Positions 61,916 through 64,000 of a stretch of DNA of 64,000 nt are shown here, one piece after another (position 1 is the first letter of the stretch; each line of letters starts with the position of its first letter). Below the pieces are notes generated by a model. The model saw nothing but the letters and a program-made list of their open reading frames with translations. It did not search any database and had not been told where the DNA came from. This DNA is from Sessilibacter corallicola (GTDB lineage Bacteria > Pseudomonadota > Gammaproteobacteria > Pseudomonadales > Cellvibrionaceae). The stretch is taken from contig NZ_JAJSLX010000002.1 in assembly GCF_021290925.1 (NCBI RefSeq), positions 275,001 to 339,000 of the forward strand. Reading direction: 5' to 3'. A program made the position numbers and the translations under genes.

Positions 61916-62812
61916 TTAGGCAAGCTGGTTTCTGAGTCGAAGACCACCCGCTTTTTTGTTTTCAGACATCAACAACAAAATACTGATTAAGAAAATAATC
62001 GCCAATGACGCGCCACGGGCACTGAGTTCAGGGACTTGCACTGGCTCAGGGTCAGTTACGAAAGCAGTGAAAAATGCAAAGCTATCGCCTCGATCATCAA
62101 ACCCGTCAGCAATTCTAAATTCAGCTGTGTGGACACCAGCATCAAGCCCATTGACGTCAAATGTTAATATCTGGGTTAATCCATTGGCCTCAGTCGGTAA
62201 TACTGTTGCTGGTTCACCGTTGTCAATGAAGCTTCTAGCTCTAGAGTTACGGTTAATTGAAGCGGTAGAAATATTATCTCCGTTAGAGAATTGAGATTGA
62301 TTTACGCCATCAATTGAAAAAGAAAATATGTCGTTTTGTCGGAAAGGCGGGAAATCGCGATATTCCTCAGATCCAAAAATTAACGCAAATTCTATATTTC
62401 CACCGATGTTGTTATCAAATTGAAAATCAAACGATAAAGTTGCTGCATCAAAAGTAGGTTCACCGATGGTTTCAGATAAAAAATCTGATCCTGGATTACC
62501 AAATGAAGTGCTAGCAAAAAAACGGTTATTGCTGAGATCAACGGCATCAACTGTTGAGCCAGTCGATAAAACTACTCCCGATCCTATTCCAAAATCAGTA
62601 AGAAATGTGTTGTTGTCAACGTAAGTACCGGATTGAAGATCATTTCCTGTAAAGTTAGCATTAAAAGTAGAAATGCCTTGGTCAAAAAGGCTGAAAGCTA
62701 ATGTGTCAGCACTGGCTTCGTTGTCTAGATCAATTGAAAAGGCTTGGGTGTTCAAACTGAAGGCCATGCCCATAGTAACAAGCGTTGCAATACCTAATTT
62801 TTTAAATTCCAT
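61916..62812 (-). CDS. Choice-of-anchor-L domain protein with VPEL-type C-terminal sorting signal, paralogue 2
   Basis: 298 residues from ATG 62812, chosen because AGGAGGG precedes it and the next residues form a signal peptide (MEFKKLGIATLVTMGMAFSLNTQAF); an upstream frame adds 33 unlikely residues. The domain aligns with paralogue 1: DFGIGSGVVLSTGS, SFGNPGSDFLSE, TFDAATLSFDFQF, LIFGSEEYRDFP, IFSFSIDGVNQSQF and VNGLDAGVHTAEFRIADGFDD. The tail reads VPELSARGAS, then a hydrophobic stretch and a Lys/Arg-rich end. It is a likely cell-surface protein. Convergent with the AhpD-like gene, from which it is separated by a bidirectional-type terminator. Confidence 0.85.
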   Translation of the reverse strand: MEFKKLGIATLVTMGMAFSLNTQAFSIDLDNEASADTLAFSLFDQGISTFNANFTGNDLQSGTYVDNNTFLTDFGIGSGVVLSTGSTVDAVDLSNNRFFASTSFGNPGSDFLSETIGEPTFDAATLSFDFQFDNNIGGNIEFALIFGSEEYRDFPPFRQNDIFSFSIDGVNQSQFSNGDNISTASINRNSRARSFIDNGEPATVLPTEANGLTQILTFDVNGLDAGVHTAEFRIADGFDDRGDSFAFFTAFVTDPEPVQVPELSARGASLAIIFLISILLLMSENKKAGGLRLRNQLA

Positions 62813-63537
62813 TGAGTTCCCTCCTGGAAAATTCATTAATTGAATTTTATAAAGATGGTGTGCTTGTGTTGGAAATAAATAGTTATTCCTAAAGCTGTTC
62901 AATAGTATCAACGTTCAATTGCTTCTCTATCATTTAATTCGCCTCAAGTTGATTTTTTACAATAGTGAGGAAAATGTATGCGAATATATGGATTTATTTG
63001 TCGCATAATTTTTTGTTTTTAGTTTAAGGTTTGTTTTATGTGATAGATTTAAACGACATTACGTATATTCGTATAAGCATTGTTTTGTTTTTATTACTTG
63101 ACTGTTGTTTCACTTGGAATGGTGTGTCAGTACTGGTTGGCTGGTGGTGTGTGCGTATTTTTGTGTGTTGGTTTTGTGTTTTTGGCTTTTTATTTGAAAA
63201 ATAATTATAAATAATTTTATTTTTTTGATTTTAATTTTTTATTTTTAATAAATTTTAATGTGTTTTTTAAGTGTTTTGATTTTATTTTTTATTAATATTT
63301 TTCAGGTTTTTTATTTTTATTTGAGTGATGCTTGTTAGTGGGTGAGTTTTCACGTTGTCGTTATTAAATTCAGCTATTTATTTTTCACTATAAATTGTTT
63401 CCAACGATTGCTCCCGGTTAGCGTCGGATGGCAAAAGTCTTATGATGTTATTGTGTTTGGAATATAATCAACGTTGATGGATGTCGCTCTATTGCTTAGA
63501 GCGTTGGTTTTAACTCTTAAACATATAAGGAGAGGTC
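62813..63537. other. Very AT-rich intergenic region
   Basis: 725 nt with long runs of T and A around 63180-63310 and no plausible gene. It carries the promoters of the divergent neighbours. No mobile-element remnants are recognisable. Confidence 0.5.
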
Positions 63538-63939
63538 GTGGCTTTTTCGGCGTTGGCCATTGTCTTGGTTATCACCCAGTATCTTATTTTTGTCTTACTA
63601 ACGGCCAGAGCGCGTGTACGATACTCCATAAAAGCTCCTGCTACGGTGGGGCACCCGGTTTTTGAACGAACTTACCGCGTTCAGATGAACACCTTGGAGT
63701 TGTTGATTATCGTTGTGCCGGGGATTTGGTTAATGGGCTTATTTGTAGATCCCTACTGGCTTTCGCCATTACTCGGCGTATTGTTCGCAGTTGCACGTCT
63801 TATCTATTGTGTGACATATATTCGCAACCCAACATCCCGAGGTTTCGGTGTCGCAATGAGTTTTTTGGTGGCCGGGCTATTTATTGTCTGTTCTGCTTAT
63901 GGTGCAATTGCAGAGATTCTGTACTCTTTAAACCATTGA
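63538..63939 (+). CDS. MAPEG-family membrane protein
   Basis: 133 residues, four predicted membrane helices. GHPVFERTYRVQMNTLELLIIVVPGIWLMGLFVD contains the MAPEG-family core, RVQMNTLE, which in eicosanoid/glutathione enzymes binds glutathione at the helix ends. Bacterial members are of largely unknown function, possibly glutathione-dependent detoxification. GTG start with AAGGAG about 7 nt before. The next ORF continues past the right edge or does not exist in the final 61 nt. Confidence 0.85.
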   Translation: MAFSALAIVLVITQYLIFVLLTARARVRYSIKAPATVGHPVFERTYRVQMNTLELLIIVVPGIWLMGLFVDPYWLSPLLGVLFAVARLIYCVTYIRNPTSRGFGVAMSFLVAGLFIVCSAYGAIAEILYSLNH

Positions 63940-64000
63940 TGGAAATATTGAAATCTATAGGTGCTCTAATTGATGCTGAAAAAATTATTTAAATTTGTTG

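Noticed and set aside
63474-63665. Plus-strand 63-codon ORF before the MAPEG gene
   Set aside because: Overlaps the MAPEG start in another frame and has no ribosome-binding site; the MAPEG frame is clearly coding.

Overview
The window looks like chromosomal DNA of a marine-type gammaproteobacterium with moderate GC content. It is probably from the Pseudomonadales/Cellvibrionales neighbourhood. The gene order rpsT, murJ, ribF, ileS, lspA, fkpB, ispH, minor pilins matches the arrangement I know from Pseudomonas. The long (344-residue) DapD form, the YebG SOS protein and the rpsB-to-rnhB envelope run also fit. This placement is inferred from gene order and family recognition; no database was searched.

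Layout. (1) Positions 1-3043 hold the 3' part of an rRNA operon: 23S without its 5' end, a spacer with no tRNA, 5S and a strong terminator. (2) Positions 3400-6470 carry minus-strand genes: a glycine-zipper OmpA-like protein, rpsT, a small unknown protein and yebG under a LexA box. (3) Positions 6596-14108 are a housekeeping run on the plus strand: murJ, ribF, ileS, lspA, fkpB, ispH. (4) Positions 14369-28457 are a type IV pilus minor-pilin locus: pilE, then fimT-pilV-pilW-pilX-pilY1, then a second diverged pilV-pilW-pilX-pilY1 set, closed by a convergent second fimT-like gene. (5) Positions 28631-39554 are all minus strand: an acyltransferase/SGNH protein, dapE, dapD, an ArsC/Spx-like protein, nth, dapC, glnD and map. 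They join lysine/peptidoglycan precursor synthesis with nitrogen signalling and N-terminal methionine removal. (6) Positions 40091-56022 are the conserved translation and envelope-biogenesis run: rpsB, tsf, pyrH, frr, uppS, cdsA, ispC, rseP, bamA, skp, lpxD, fabZ, lpxA, lpxB, rnhB. (7) Positions 56140-63939 are more accessory: an alpha/beta hydrolase, a NIT-domain chemoreceptor, two paralogous secreted choice-of-anchor-L proteins with VPEL-type C-terminal sorting signals, an AhpD-like protein and a MAPEG membrane protein.

How the genes work together. Regions 3 and 6 supply isoprenoid precursors (ispC, ispH), undecaprenyl carrier (uppS), phospholipid precursor (cdsA), lipid A (lpxD, fabZ, lpxA, lpxB), lipoprotein signal cleavage (lspA), lipid II flipping (murJ) and outer-membrane protein insertion (bamA, skp, rseP). 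Region 5 supplies diaminopimelate. Region 4 supplies tip and priming components of a type IV pilus, apparently in two versions.

The most interesting features are the tandem pilVWXY1 duplication (including a poly-glycine codon repeat in one PilY1), EF-hand-like calcium loops inserted in the BamA barrel, and the pair of VPEL-terminated surface proteins. Also notable are a Nth with non-canonical cysteine spacing and three U-tract-less hairpins about 20 nt after minus-strand stop codons. I saw no CRISPR array, tRNA, insertion sequence or prophage.
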